Positions 45,735 to 55,640 of a DNA stretch of 64,000 nt are shown here, piece by piece. Origin of the DNA: Cordilura impudica (taxonomy: Eukaryota; Arthropoda; Insecta; Diptera; Scathophagidae); contig OY821519.1 of assembly GCA_963682025.1 (NCBI GenBank), positions 97,429,585 to 97,493,584 of the forward strand, in the 5' to 3' direction. The notes under the pieces are model-generated. The model saw only the letters and a program-made list of their open reading frames with translations. It was not told where the DNA came from and did not search any database. The position numbers and the translations under genes were made by a program. Position 1 is the stretch's first letter, and the number at the start of each line of letters is the position of its first letter.

Positions 45735-46369
45735 TCTCTTCGGTTATGTTATGAAGGTATGTTACATACCTTCGGAAAGGCTAATTTGTCTAGTTTCTCA
45801 GTATAAGTCTTATTTGTAAGGTTTTAGACACAAATAGGAAAAAAATCAAAATAGTGCATTTGTGAAAAATTTTAAAACCGTTGTCTTGAGTTACAAAATA
45901 TTTATTTTGATAGATATCCCACTCCCATCCCACTAAGCGACCAAAAAGCTCTTAAAGGAAAAATCCTAAGCTTTCTTATGAAAAAAAAAAAATGCCCTTT
46001 TTGAAAAAAAAGGCAAAAAATGCTTTAAAAAGAGCAAAAAAAAAAGTCTAAAATTTTTTTTTTTTTTCTTTTTAAGTATTTTTTTCCGAAATATTGAAGA
46101 AATAGCTATATAAACTCTTTGGGAGAAAATTTTCTAAGAACAATAGGTAATTAGTTACATGGATGAGAAAAAACACCTGTTTGGCCAAAATGTCAAATTT
46201 TGATCCCCTCTAACTCAGAGAGATCTGGACCGAACTTGTTGAAAAATTGTGTCTAAACTACTATCCAATAGGACTAACCTTGGTGCAAATTTCATCCCTA
46301 TCGGAAGACATCGGTTTCAAAAGTTGGTGCACTTGACATGAAATCCCCCATATATATATGTATATATCT

Positions 46370-46620
46370 ATAATTTAATAGGCTAGGCGATATCTTGTGA
46401 CCGATGTTTTGTTCTACCGTTTTATTCCGATTTTCACCAAACGTATATTATTTGAAAGGTATTTCCTTTTAGCCGTTTTGCAGATTTACAGATTTTTTAA
46501 TTTTTTCCTTTATTTTGAGTAAATTACATTTAAAGTTGCTACTAACACATACATAAAATTATACAATGCTATGTGTGTGTTTATTAAATTTGTTAATGTG
46601 TTTGTAGTAAAAATTAGTTT
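46370..46620 (+). repeat. Dispersed repeat, copy 1 (pairs with 54640-54925)
   Basis: Shares GATATCTTGTGACCGAT, TTTGAAAGGTATTTC-TTTTAGC, ATTTACAGATTT and TTTAAAGTTGCTACTAACAC in order with the reverse complement of 54640-54925. It borders the long-TIR transposon, which may have inserted into or next to it. No coding capacity. Confidence 0.75.
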
Positions 46621-47255
46621 ATTTTCTTGTGTTGATTTGTGAATTGGCAATAATTGATTAACATATCTTTAGGGTCTTTCTTTAATGAAAAAATAAAATT
46701 TCCTAGAATTTGCACTCGAATTTCGAGGGCTGGAATCTCCTAGTGTAGATAAATACATGTACAAATGTATTTATACAAGTTAATATTACACAAGTGGTAC
46801 AGCTACCACACTGAGATAATTCATAGCATTCTTTGCGTCACTGCTTTGTGATTATCTGGTTATTGCACTTGCTGCGATTCAGTTTTTGATTTATTTTTTT
46901 TTTCTCCACACTACCTGTAAAATGACAATGGGTTCTTTTTTACTATTGGTTTAAGACATAAATAAGTCGAATTCATTATATTGAATTTTAATTGTTTAAT
47001 GAATAAACTATTATAAAGACGGAGTTTAATATAATCGACATCCGAAGAAAATTTGTAATGATTACACATTTTCACAGTAACAAATCGGTAAATATAATGG
47101 AAACAAATTAGTAATTAGAAATATTGAATTCGGTTATAACAAAAGAAAACAATCATTTTTAAAAATATAAAAACGAATAACAAAAAAATAAAATCTTTTT
47201 TTAAGTGTTTTTATTTACTCGGTCATTAATTGTTAAAAGTAGATATAAAATCTAT
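46621..47255. other. A+T-rich sequence, nothing recognised
   Basis: No gene or element recognised between the dispersed repeat and the CCT8 pseudogene. Confidence 0.5.
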
Positions 47256-47263
47256 GAACAAAA

Positions 47264-48970
47264 ATGGCTCCATAGCATGGCCTAAGTGATGAAGAGAGGA
47301 GCCCCTCTGTACAGCCGTATGGAGGAGGCAGTTTTTCGTAATAGTACTGCCCAAAACATGCCTTGAACAAAATGATTACTTATCATCTTGAAAACCAGTA
47401 ATGCTGGCACCGTAATGCGTGAATTGGATGTTAAACATCCGGCTTTAAAACTCATGGTCATGACTAGTGAAATGCAAGACGCTGAAGTTGGAGATGGCAC
47501 CAAGTTAGTGATGATATTTTCCGGTTCTCTGCTCGAGAAAGCCAAAGAACTTTTACGTTAAGTCATTACCAACTTGGAAATAATTGATGGTTAGGAAAAG
47601 GCTTTGGAAAAAGCTTTAGACATATTGCCAAAAATTAAACAATATCGTGATGTTGCTCAAGTCATAGAATACTTACATGCTTCCATTATATCCAAACAAT
47701 ATGGTCAAGAAGATTTCCTTAAGAATTTAGTTGCTAAAGCCTGTGCTGTTATCTTACCAAATAAGGGTACCAAATAAGGGCAGTGGTTTATTACCAGTCT
47801 GAGGTAATGGCATAGCATGGTTTTTAAACGTTTTGTTGAAGGTGATGTTTCTTTTGCTGAAATCGCTAAAAAAAAAACCATCTTTCCCGGCCCCGTTTAT
47901 ATTACTCAAACGAAGACAAAGGGTACTGTCTTGATTAAATCCACCGATGAGAGAATTTCTCAGCTGGTGAAAAAGTTTATGGCGATTGCTATACCTTTCC
48001 CTAACAAATAGGGCTTAATGGCCGTTCGTTTAAATTCAAAATTCCATTTGAGCCGTTTGGCTAGAGCTGTCAATGGTGCTGTTTTGCCACGCATCCCCAC
48101 ACCTAACCAGGAAGAATTAGGTTATTGTGGCAAAGTATGCATTGAAGAATTGAATGACACCAACATTGTAGCGATGTAGGAAAGGATCCTCGTATCTCCA
48201 AAACTGATAATATGCACTGCCACCGATAATTACTTGAACGATATTGAATGTTATGTGACTGGAGCTGGTACTACTGTAATTGAATTGGCTACAATAGTTA
48301 CTGTTACCGATACCTGACCTCGTTTGGAACAGAATGCCTTTAGATTTTTTACCATTGCTTTGGAAACATTCGCTAAAGCTTTAGCTGAAAATTATGGTGT
48401 CAATGATACTGAAGTGGTCAGCCAATTTTATTTCGCTTATAAAGAAGCTGAAAAGACCGAAACTATTGATGTCACCAACATTAAGGTGTTCGATCTCTTC
48501 CAATCAAAATACAGGGCTATGAAATATCAAATTATTACAGCACTGCCACCGATAATTACTTGGACGATATTGAATGTGATGTGACTGGAGCTGATACTAC
48601 TGCAATTGAATTGGCTACACTAGTTACTGTTACCGATACCTGACCTCGTTTCGAACAGAATGCCTTAAGATTTTTTACCACTGCTTTGGAAACATTCCCT
48701 GAAGCTTTATCTGCAAATTCCGTTGTCAATGGTACTGAAGTGGTCAGCCAATTTTATTTCGCTTATAAAGAAGGTGAAAAGACCGAAACTATTGATGTCA
48801 CCACCATTAAGGTGTTCGATCTCTTCCAATCAAAATACAGGGCTATGAAATATCAAATTATTACAGCCAAACGTGCTGGTAAATCCAAACCTCGCCAAGC
48901 TGGTGGTAGTGATGATGAGAGTTTAAATATTTCAACAGCTATAAAAAATCTTTTAACATTTTCGTACTAA
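47264..48970 (+). pseudogene. CCT8: CCT8 (T-complex protein 1 subunit theta) processed pseudogene
   Basis: Translation follows TCP-1 theta from the start codon (47264) to the end. Recognisable blocks are AGTVMRELDVKHPALKLMVM, MQDAEVGDGTKLVMIFSGSL (the GDGT nucleotide loop), ASIISKQYGQEDFL, DITQTKTKGTVLIKS-like VYITQTKTKGTVLIKS, LMAVRLNSKF, EELGYCGKVC, AKALAENYGVNDTEVVSQ and the C-terminal AKRAGKSKPRQAGGSDDES. It runs without introns, has many stops and deletions, and ends near an AAATAAA-like signal (49066), as expected of a retrocopy. The parent encodes a subunit of the cytosolic chaperonin that folds actin and tubulin. A 326-bp tandem duplication lies in its 3-prime part. Confidence 0.92.
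48214..48865 (+). repeat. 326-bp tandem duplication within the CCT8 pseudogene
   Basis: CACTGCCACCGATAATTACT starts copies at 48215 and 48541; each runs to ATATCAAATTATTACAG. The copies differ at about 15-20 sites. Unit length is not a multiple of three, so the duplication adds a frameshift, in line with it arising after loss of function or in an already dead copy. Confidence 0.92.
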
Positions 48971-49379
48971 TAAGCTTTTTCATATTCTCTGTAATATAAT
49001 TTCTCTTATCCTCTATCGCTCAAACACATACACACGTATTACTCCTTAACTTATAACTAGAAAAGAAATAAATTATATATAAAATTATTAAAAAGTGTGG
49101 TTATAATTACTGTAGTTAAATTAGTTTTTTAAATTCCATTGTATGAACTAAATTTAACAACTCATACAATCTAATTTACTTAAAACATCATTGGCCTTAA
49201 ACTTCGTAAGGTTATTTCGAAAATATGATTTAGTTATCACATCTGAATAATGTGATAGTACATGGAACTATGAAAATTCGGCTGGCAACAAATTCAGTTG
49301 CCGCAACGTATCCGAGTTCCGTGTGTATGCAGAATAATGCCACAGAAGATTCCATTTACCTGTCGTTCGTCGAAAATAG

Positions 49380-50620
49380 CTTGATTGGCTTCAGTTGAAG
49401 ATTTACAAGGAGAACCAGAACAGTCCTCATTAGGTCACCTCCAAGGAAATATTGCACAGCTTCGTATTAATATGGCAGAACTTCAAAAATTGTTTGGCGA
49501 AAAAAGAACCTTCAAAAGCACAAATGTGTGGAATCAATATGTCTAAAACAAGGATTAAGCAGTACATGCAAAATAAGCCATATATTTGGAGGCTCAAGAT
49601 TTTCTCCCTTTGTAATACAAAGTGTTATTCTTATAATATTGAAGTATTCACTGGTGTGTCCGACAACGTCATTCAAGAATGAATGCGTGATTTGAGAGCT
49701 ACTTCAAATGTTGTTGTCCGTTTGTCTCGCAACATACCTGACTTTCGGAAGCACATAACAAAATTTGATAATTACTTTGCGCCTCTTGGGCTTTTGCTTG
49801 TCCGTTTTGTTGTTGTCCGTTTGTCTCGCAACATATCTGACTTTCGGAATCACATAACAAAATTTGATAATTACTTTGCACCTCTTGGACTTTTGGTTTA
49901 TTTACGGATTCGCGGTATTTATTCTCTTGTAAATTGTCTACTGAAGAGTAGTTGGTGGCGAAGAAAGTCCTCGAGGCTATTCTGAAGAATATATCACCAC
50001 CCCATTTGGCATTGAGCTTCAACTTATGCTGGAGTTCAACCATTTAACTCAAATACTACTGGTGACTTTACAACAAAATCAAGGCGTTGGAATCGCACTA
50101 CTAAGCACTATAAAGAAGAGAGTTTTCCAAACATCGTTAAAGAATACAAACGACACATGGGTGGAGTCGATTTGATGGACAGTCTGATTTGCCGTTACAA
50201 AATTCGGATGAAGACAGGTAAATGGCCCTCTCGTCCATTTCACTTAGCAATTGTAAATACTTATGTTTTAATACCAACACATATAGAGCGAAAAAGATCA
50301 ACGAATCTAACTACCAAAATTCAGTGAAGAAGAAGCAGAAAGTCTTTTACTGATGTCAGAAGAAAAGAAGGTTGACCGACCATCTTATAATGACGAACAC
50401 TCTGCAGGAACACCACAGAGTTCTAGGATGTTGTGTCTCCCAACACTGGCCATCTTTTCAAGACAAAAGTAAGAAATTGGCAATGTCGCAACAATCCGTG
50501 TAAATCTGACACTCAAGTTAATTGTAAAAACGGCAAATACCGTTGTGTATGTCCGTAAAAAAATCTTCCTTCAAGGAATACCACACCAGCCCATGTTTCA
50601 CATTTACTCTTAACTAGGGC
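49380..50620 (+). pseudogene. piggyBac-like transposase pseudogene
   Basis: NKPYIWRLKIFSLCNTKCYS then YNIEVFTG matches the piggyBac KPxKWGxKxxxLC and YxLxxYTG blocks. VVRLSRNIPDFRKHITKFDNYF contains the FDNYF motif with the second catalytic Asp (duplicated here). A stop-containing stretch leads to HMGGVDLMDSLICRYKIRMKTGKWP, the MGGVDxxD block. A C-terminal Cys-rich segment (CRNNPCKSD-like, VNCKNGKYRLC) sits at about 50480-50560, where piggyBac proteins have a zinc-binding end. Multiple stops and frameshifts; no clear TTAA-bounded ends found. Related end sequence recurs at 55.53 kb. Confidence 0.85.
49711..49908 (+). repeat. In-frame 99-bp (33-codon) tandem duplication in piggyBac-like ORF
   Basis: TTGTTGTCCGTTTGTCTCGC begins copies at 49711 and 49810. 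Each encodes VVVRLSRNI-DF plus the FDNYF catalytic block. Few differences separate the two copies, and the 99-bp unit keeps the frame open through both. Confidence 0.9.
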
Positions 50621-50740
50621 CCATAATTCGTTAACTGTGACAGAGTAAAATTATTCTTAGTATTTCATTTTGGAAAATAAAAAAATAATTTCGATCGAAA
50701 AATTTCGATAACGAATGCGGTGATTTGGCCCCAGTACTAC
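50621..50740 (+). repeat. piggyBac-like 3-prime end sequence, copy 1
   Basis: GGCCCATAATTCGTTAAC, GAGTAAAATTATTCTTAGTA and TCGATCGAAAAATTTCGATA recur in order at 55535-55640. It directly follows the C-terminus of the piggyBac-like pseudogene, so is probably its downstream region. Confidence 0.7.
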
Positions 50741-51251
50741 ATCATATTTATGTATAATTACATGTTTGAATTCTTTGTTAAAATCGTTTGCTTTGCTTAT
50801 TTTTCATTTGTGTGAATAAATAAGGTCAAACATAACACAACGTGAGACCGCCCAGAGACGGGGCATCAATTTTTGGGGTTGCAATGTTGATAAAAAAAAA
50901 TATATATACATATATAAGCGGATTGCAAATTTTTTTAAAAAGTAATTTTAATTCAAAAAATCATTTCAATGCTGCAGTGGGTTAAATTGGTAGAGTATCA
51001 TATAAAATTAGAAAGAAAAGCTGGTCTTACGGAAAATGTCGATTAGAAGACTCGGAAGTTCGGAATAAATTAAAAGCTGAATAATTGCAGAGAAAAGTTG
51101 ACATTGAGAGACAAAAAAAAACGGTCATATGCCGGTTGCGTCAACTTTGCAAAAATCTGAAGTTTTCTGGAACAACCGTGCATCTGCAAAATCTAAGTTT
51201 TCAGGAGAATCAAAATGCGTTCTGTTTAAAATTAGATCTCTTTATTATCAC
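50741..51251. other. A+T-rich sequence, nothing recognised
   Basis: Includes a short (TA)n run near 50901-50915. No coding region or element was identified. Confidence 0.45.
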
Positions 51252-52191
51252 CCCTGTTCTTGAAACCACTATCATAAAAAAAAAACTCGTATATTAAAAA
51301 ATTCTTAAATCTACGAGTTTTTTGCTGTTCTCTTATTTCAATAAGAAATTTTTTCTCGTTTTAATTCACATAGAAAAGGCTTTGTGAAATCAAAACAAAT
51401 GCCCTTTTTTCTACTAAGAAGGTCTTAAGAGATAAAAAAAACTAATTGATATTTAAACTCTAACATGTTTTTTTATTGAACCTTGTCATTATTTTAAAAA
51501 ATTAGACATTAATTTTATGAAAAAAAAAACGATTTTAAAAAACGTCTACATTTTGCGCTGATTTAAAAAAAAAAAACTCGTAATAAGTAGTCGATGTTAA
51601 TAAAACACACTTTTTGCGATGATGCTGTTCTATAACTATAATAAAAACTTTTTATTTACACAATCTATTTTCCATTATAATTTTTTCAATTATAACATAG
51701 ATTCTTTATGCACTAATTATTGCAAATAAAGGAATTAAAAAAAAATTTTTCATCAAATCACATATTTTTATTTTTTTTGCATATGTTCGAAACAGTAGTG
51801 ATGCCAGTCATATCCAATTTATTTGAATATCGAAATTTTTTTTGGTGATGCCTAACTTTTTAAAAATAGAAAAGTAATTTTTAATTGAATGAAATTGAAG
51901 AACAAAAACAATTAAATGAACAAATAAGTTGTTATTTTTAAAAAAATATTTTTTTTTATACTTTTTCTATAAACTTAAGAAAAAACATGCACAAAATACT
52001 TAAAAGTTTTTTGTGAAACTGAATAAAGAACCATATGGCACCTCGGTTTCTAGATAACATATGTTCTTAACTTAAACATATGGTTCTTAACCCATTAAAT
52101 AAATAAAAAAAAGTGGTTTCAAGAAACCCAAAATTTCAATTTCATGTGATATTAAATTCACTCTTATTCAAATAACGTTTCAAGAACAGGG
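51252..52191. mobile_element. 940-bp MITE-like element with exact 15-bp inverted ends
   Basis: CCCTGTTCTTGAAAC at 51252-51266 is the exact reverse complement of 52177-52191. Internal hairpins are present: AAAAAACTCGTA against TACGAGTTTTTT around 51275-51325, and AAGAACCATATG against CATATGGTTCTT around 52027-52090. No coding capacity. No clear target duplication, so the boundaries could extend a base or two and the class is open. Confidence 0.6.
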
Positions 52192-52319
52192 CTGGATATG
52201 TATGTATATGAAAGTATTTAATAAAGCTAGATTATTTTTGGAACAAGTTTAAAGTAAATTAGAAAGAAAGGGTTAGCTGTCAAAGGGAACTGTCATTCTG
52301 CGCTCACTTTTTGACATTT

Positions 52320-52536
52320 ATTATCAGTATTCTGTGGCAAATCTGCATAGATTTCATACCACAAACTCTTTAAATGATGCAATAACACCAACACGTCAAA
52401 GGAATGTGCGTACTGAAGAGAGTGTCGCCGGTGTAAACGAAAGTGTGAAAGAAGATCCAAATTTATCGATTCGACATCGGTCTCAGGAATTGGAGCTCTG
52501 TCCGTTGCCTACGTGCGCAAAGATTTTGGCCTATAC
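52320..52536 (+). pseudogene. Outer DD41D-type mariner relative, left part
   Basis: Encodes RQRNVRTEESVAGVNESVKE, DPNLSIRHRSQELEL and, with a frameshift, a KDFGL-like end. This is the DNA-binding linker of a transposase closely related to, but clearly diverged from, the nested element at 52690. It resumes at 53977 with LHPYKIQLMQELKPRDHLMR. The split point is in the codons of GL-HPYK. Confidence 0.75.
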
Positions 52537-52689
52537 CAAGGACCATATATAATAGAGGATGTGCAAACCCGAATTTGGTACCATGAAAACTGAAAATGCA
52601 AGAGGGAAAATAAGAACATAAAAATGGCACCAAAAATTTGGACCGAGATACATGTTGCTAGAACAACATAGCAAAAATATGGTATTATA

Positions 52690-53963
52690 AAGGGTACGCC
52701 ATCTAACGTTTTTTTTTTCAACTAGTGCTTTTTTCGTGAATGGTAACACTTAGCTCATGTCTGATTTGACAGATAATTAGTTTTATCCTTCCGCTGAACG
52801 AATATGGTTGTGTATACGCTTGAACAACGCTGGGAAATATTGCGACATTACGTTGAAAATCATGGTAATGTTGCAGAATGTGTGCGAAAATTGCGTACGG
52901 ATTTTGGAAGAAGAGAAGAACCGTCAGCTCCGTATGTTCGTTATCTTGTAAAAAAAGTGAAAGAAACTGGCATGCTCATCGATAAACCAAAGCGTGAAAA
53001 ACCAAAAACAGTGCGTACACCCGAGAATATTGCTGCTGTGGCAGAAAGTGTGCGTGAAGCGCCATCAACATCAATTCACCGTCGTTCTCAAGAATTGAAC
53101 ATTTCGGAGGCATCATTGAGACGAATTTTTCATAAAGACCCTGGTATGACGCCATACAAAGTCTAATTAGTTCAGGAGTTGAAGCCAACTGACCATCCAA
53201 TTCGTTTTCGCTTCGCTAAGTGGGCCTGCGATCGACTTACAGAAGATGCCGATTTTGCCAAAAAAAAATCATCTTTTCAGATGACGCTCATTTTGATCTT
53301 GGCGGGTATGTAAACAAGCACGCATACATTGAAAAGCCGATACACCCAAAACGAGTCACTGTTTGGTGCGGATTTTGGTCCAGAGGCATAATTGGGTCAT
53401 TTTTCTTCGAAAATGAGCAAGGAGTGGCTGTTACAGTCAATGGCGATCGTTATCGGGCCATGTTGAACGAATTTTTGTTCACAAAAATTGAAGAGGAGGA
53501 TATTGGCAACATTTGTTTTCAACAGGATGGCGCTACGTGCCACACAGCCGAAGCTACACTCGATGTTTTGCGCCCTGTTTTTGAAGATCGCATTATCAGC
53601 CGCAGAGCTGATGTCGTTTGGGCACCTCGGAGCTGCGATTTGACACCGTTGGACTATTATTTGTGGGGTGCCCTCAAAGATAAGTGTTACGCCAACAAGC
53701 CAGAAACAATTGACGCTTTAAAGGACAATATTCGTGAAGCCATTGGTGAAATACAGCTGCACACAATCGATAATGTGCTTAAAAATTGGACCGATCGTGT
53801 AGGCTACTGCATGGCCAGCCGAGGCAGCCATTTGAATGAAATTATTTTCCATTATTAACCGGAAGGATTGTAATTTCAAATAAAAAAAGAAATTTGAGAT
53901 AATATTCAGTAGTTCTTTTTATAGCATTTTCAAAAAAAAAAAAAAGTTATTTGGCGGACCCTT
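52690..53963 (+). mobile_element. Nearly intact DD41D (rosa-like) mariner, 1274 bp
   Basis: Ends AAGGGTACGCCATCTAACGT (left) and AAGGGTCCGCCAAATAACTT (right, reverse complement) with poly(T) following in each. TA flanks both ends (52688-52689 and 53964-53965). It contains one transposase gene on the plus strand with only two visible breaks, making it the best-preserved element in the window. It inserted near the right end of the small element around it. Confidence 0.9.
52804..53858 (+). pseudogene. DD41D transposase, one nonsense codon and one frameshift
   Basis: Starts at ATG 52804 (VVYTLEQRWEILRHYVENHG), then a second DNA-binding part (IHRRSQELNISEASLRRIF). Catalytic motifs: IIFSDDAHFD, NICFQQDGATCHTA and RSCDLTPLDYYLWG. 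From the Asp of QQDG to the Asp of PLDYY there are 41 residues, hence DD41D, the rosa pattern. A stop replaces a probable Gln codon at 53164-53166 (KV-stop-LVQELKP). A frameshift lies in a run of nine A at 53260-53268. Otherwise the frame is open to SRGSHLNEIIFHY, the expected C-terminus. Such enzymes cut and paste at TA dinucleotides. Confidence 0.9.
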
Positions 53964-53976
53964 TATATGGTCCTTG

Positions 53977-54490
53977 CCTACACCCGTATAAGATCCAGCT
54001 GATGCAGGAATTAAAGCCAAGAGACCATCTTATGCGTCCTTCTTTCGCCGATTGGGCTCTTGAGCAGTTGGAAACTAGCCCGATGTTTTATCCAAAGTTG
54101 TGTTCAGCAATTTGGGCCCCACAGACTCCATTAGGTCCTGAAAAATGTACCGTTTAGTGCGGTTTACGCGCTTGTGGCATCATCGGACCTCATTTCTTCA
54201 AAAATGAAACCGGAGCTCCCGTTACGGTCAATGAGGATCGTTACCACATCATTATCAATGATTTTTTGCTTGAAAATATCGATGACATTGATCCGGGCGA
54301 GATGTGGTTTCAACAGGATGAAATCTAAATTTGGCGATAAGTTGATTTCGAGAAATGGATCTGGGAAATGGCTTCAAAGGTCGTACGGCCAGCAATGTTC
54401 GAAAAATTGGCCCAAAATTGGAAGTCCAGAATGCGCTTCGCCAAGAAGCTGCGGTGCAAATATGCCCGAAATCATTTTCAAATATTAATG
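53977..54490 (+). pseudogene. Outer DD41D-type mariner relative, right part
   Basis: LHPYKIQLMQELKPRDHLMR then FADWALEQLE continues the protein begun at 52320. Further on come CGIIGPHFFKNETGAPVTVN, DRYHIIINDFLLENI and EMWFQQD (second Asp), then a deletion removes the third-Asp region. MPEIIFKY marks the C-terminus near 54480. Several frameshifts. Confidence 0.78.
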
Positions 54491-54639
54491 CCATATTAGC
54501 AAAACCCACCCCTTGAAATTGAAGTGCAAATTCTAGGATAATAATTTTTCAATTCAGAAGATATATAACTGGGTTTGTTAATAAATAATTTTATAAGAGC
54601 CTAAGGGTTTGCTAATCAATTTTAACCAATTCTCGATTC
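54491..54639. other. Short region, probably the outer mariner's 3-prime flank
   Basis: A+T-rich, no coding frame; possible 3-prime end of the outer mariner, but its terminal repeat was not identified. Confidence 0.35.
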
Positions 54640-54925
54640 AACACAAATTTAATAAACACACTCACATTATTGTATAGTTTTTTTTATTTGAAGCTTAAAT
54701 ATGTGTTTTATGTATGTATTAGTAGCAACTTTAAATGCATTTTACTCAAAAAAAAATAAAATAAAAATGTTCCAGACGGTGTAAATCTGTAAATATGGTG
54801 GACAGCTAAAAAGAAATACCTTTCAAATGGGGTATGTTTCGTCAAAATCGATTGGCAACTAAAACTTTTATATCGGTCACAAGAAATCTCCTTGCCTATT
54901 AATACTATAGATATTGATCTTGAGA
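54640..54925 (-). repeat. Dispersed repeat, copy 2 (pairs with 46370-46620)
   Basis: On the minus strand: AAGGAGATTTCTTGTGACCG, TTTGAAAGGTATTTC, ATTTACAGATTT, GCATTTAAAGTTGCTACTAA and TACATACATAAAA, in the order seen at 46.4-46.6 kb. Similar length and no coding capacity. Family unknown. Confidence 0.75.
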
Positions 54926-55534
54926 ATAAGCAAATTTTTTGATTAAAATTTAATTTTTTGTGTTATTTTTTACAATTTCAAGTTCTATCGGGCTTAAAAA
55001 ACATTCTTTATATAAACACTTATCCCTTAAAATCACAGAAATTACTTTTCCTCTTCCTCTGAGTTTAATTGTGTGATGGATGAAGAGTCTTACTTTATTA
55101 TTGAAGAATTAGGCATCTAAAATACATATAATGAAGAATCGTTGGCCCACTGCTATTGTGATATAGTTAGAGAGATTTGATCTTGAAACCACACATTTCT
55201 CCTTGTTGACATAGCATAGATATCCGAAAAACATGGCCCTTTTCACGGAGACAAACATGCCTTCTACTACCTTGCTCATCGACATTCACCGACAGTTCCT
55301 CCTGCTTTAAGGCCCTTTTGAAAAACATAATTTTCCATCAAAGTCTTTCTGCCCGAATTCAAGGCGATGAATAGCATCAAGGCACTTGTGTAAATATGGC
55401 TGTACAGCTGGTATTAAAAGTTTTCATTAAAAACAAATCTGGGGAAGAATCACCTCAATTTCATATTTTGCTTTCTTATCTAAAGGTGAGCAAACGTTCG
55501 ATCTCGTTACAGTTTTATGCTCAATCAAGGGCCA
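54926..55534. other. Unclassified; possibly more of a piggyBac-like copy
   Basis: No frame could be assigned. It precedes a duplicated piggyBac-like end, so it may contain that copy's degraded body. Confidence 0.3.
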
Positions 55535-55640
55535 TAATTAATTATCCCTAATGGAGTAAAATTATTCTTAGTAGGTACCTATTTTATTTTTGTAAAGAAC
55601 ATTCTCGATCGAAAAATTTCGATAATGATTTCGATGCAAC
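55535..55640 (+). repeat. piggyBac-like 3-prime end sequence, copy 2
   Basis: GGGCCATAATTAATTA, GAGTAAAATTATTCTTAGTA and CGATCGAAAAATTTCGATAA match 50621-50740 in order and orientation, so at least two copies of this transposon end are present. Confidence 0.72.

Larger units (their letters stand above)
42785..46349 (-). mobile_element. 3.6-kb DNA transposon with 0.5-0.6-kb inverted repeats
   Basis: The left end GGGGGATTTCATGTCAAGTG and right end CACTTGACATGAAATCCCCC begin inverted repeats that pair from 42785-43294 and 45754-46349. The left arm lacks about 80 bp present on the right. ATAT flanks both ends, a possible 4-bp duplication in low-complexity sequence. Between the arms lie a mini-me-like insertion (43526-44333) and a minus-strand protein region (44419-45734). 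Very long inverted repeats plus a 4-bp duplication could fit the Sola group; I am not certain of the superfamily. Confidence 0.8.
52537..53976. mobile_element. Small inverted-repeat element, itself carrying the DD41D mariner
   Basis: CAAGGACCATATA (52537-52549) and TATATGGTCCTTG (53964-53976) are exact inverse copies. Host mariner coding sequence lies immediately outside on both sides (GGCCTA before, GCCTA after). Without the nested mariner it would be about 165 bp. The target duplication could be CCTA or GCCTA; I cannot fix it because the left border is two bases uncertain. Confidence 0.6.
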
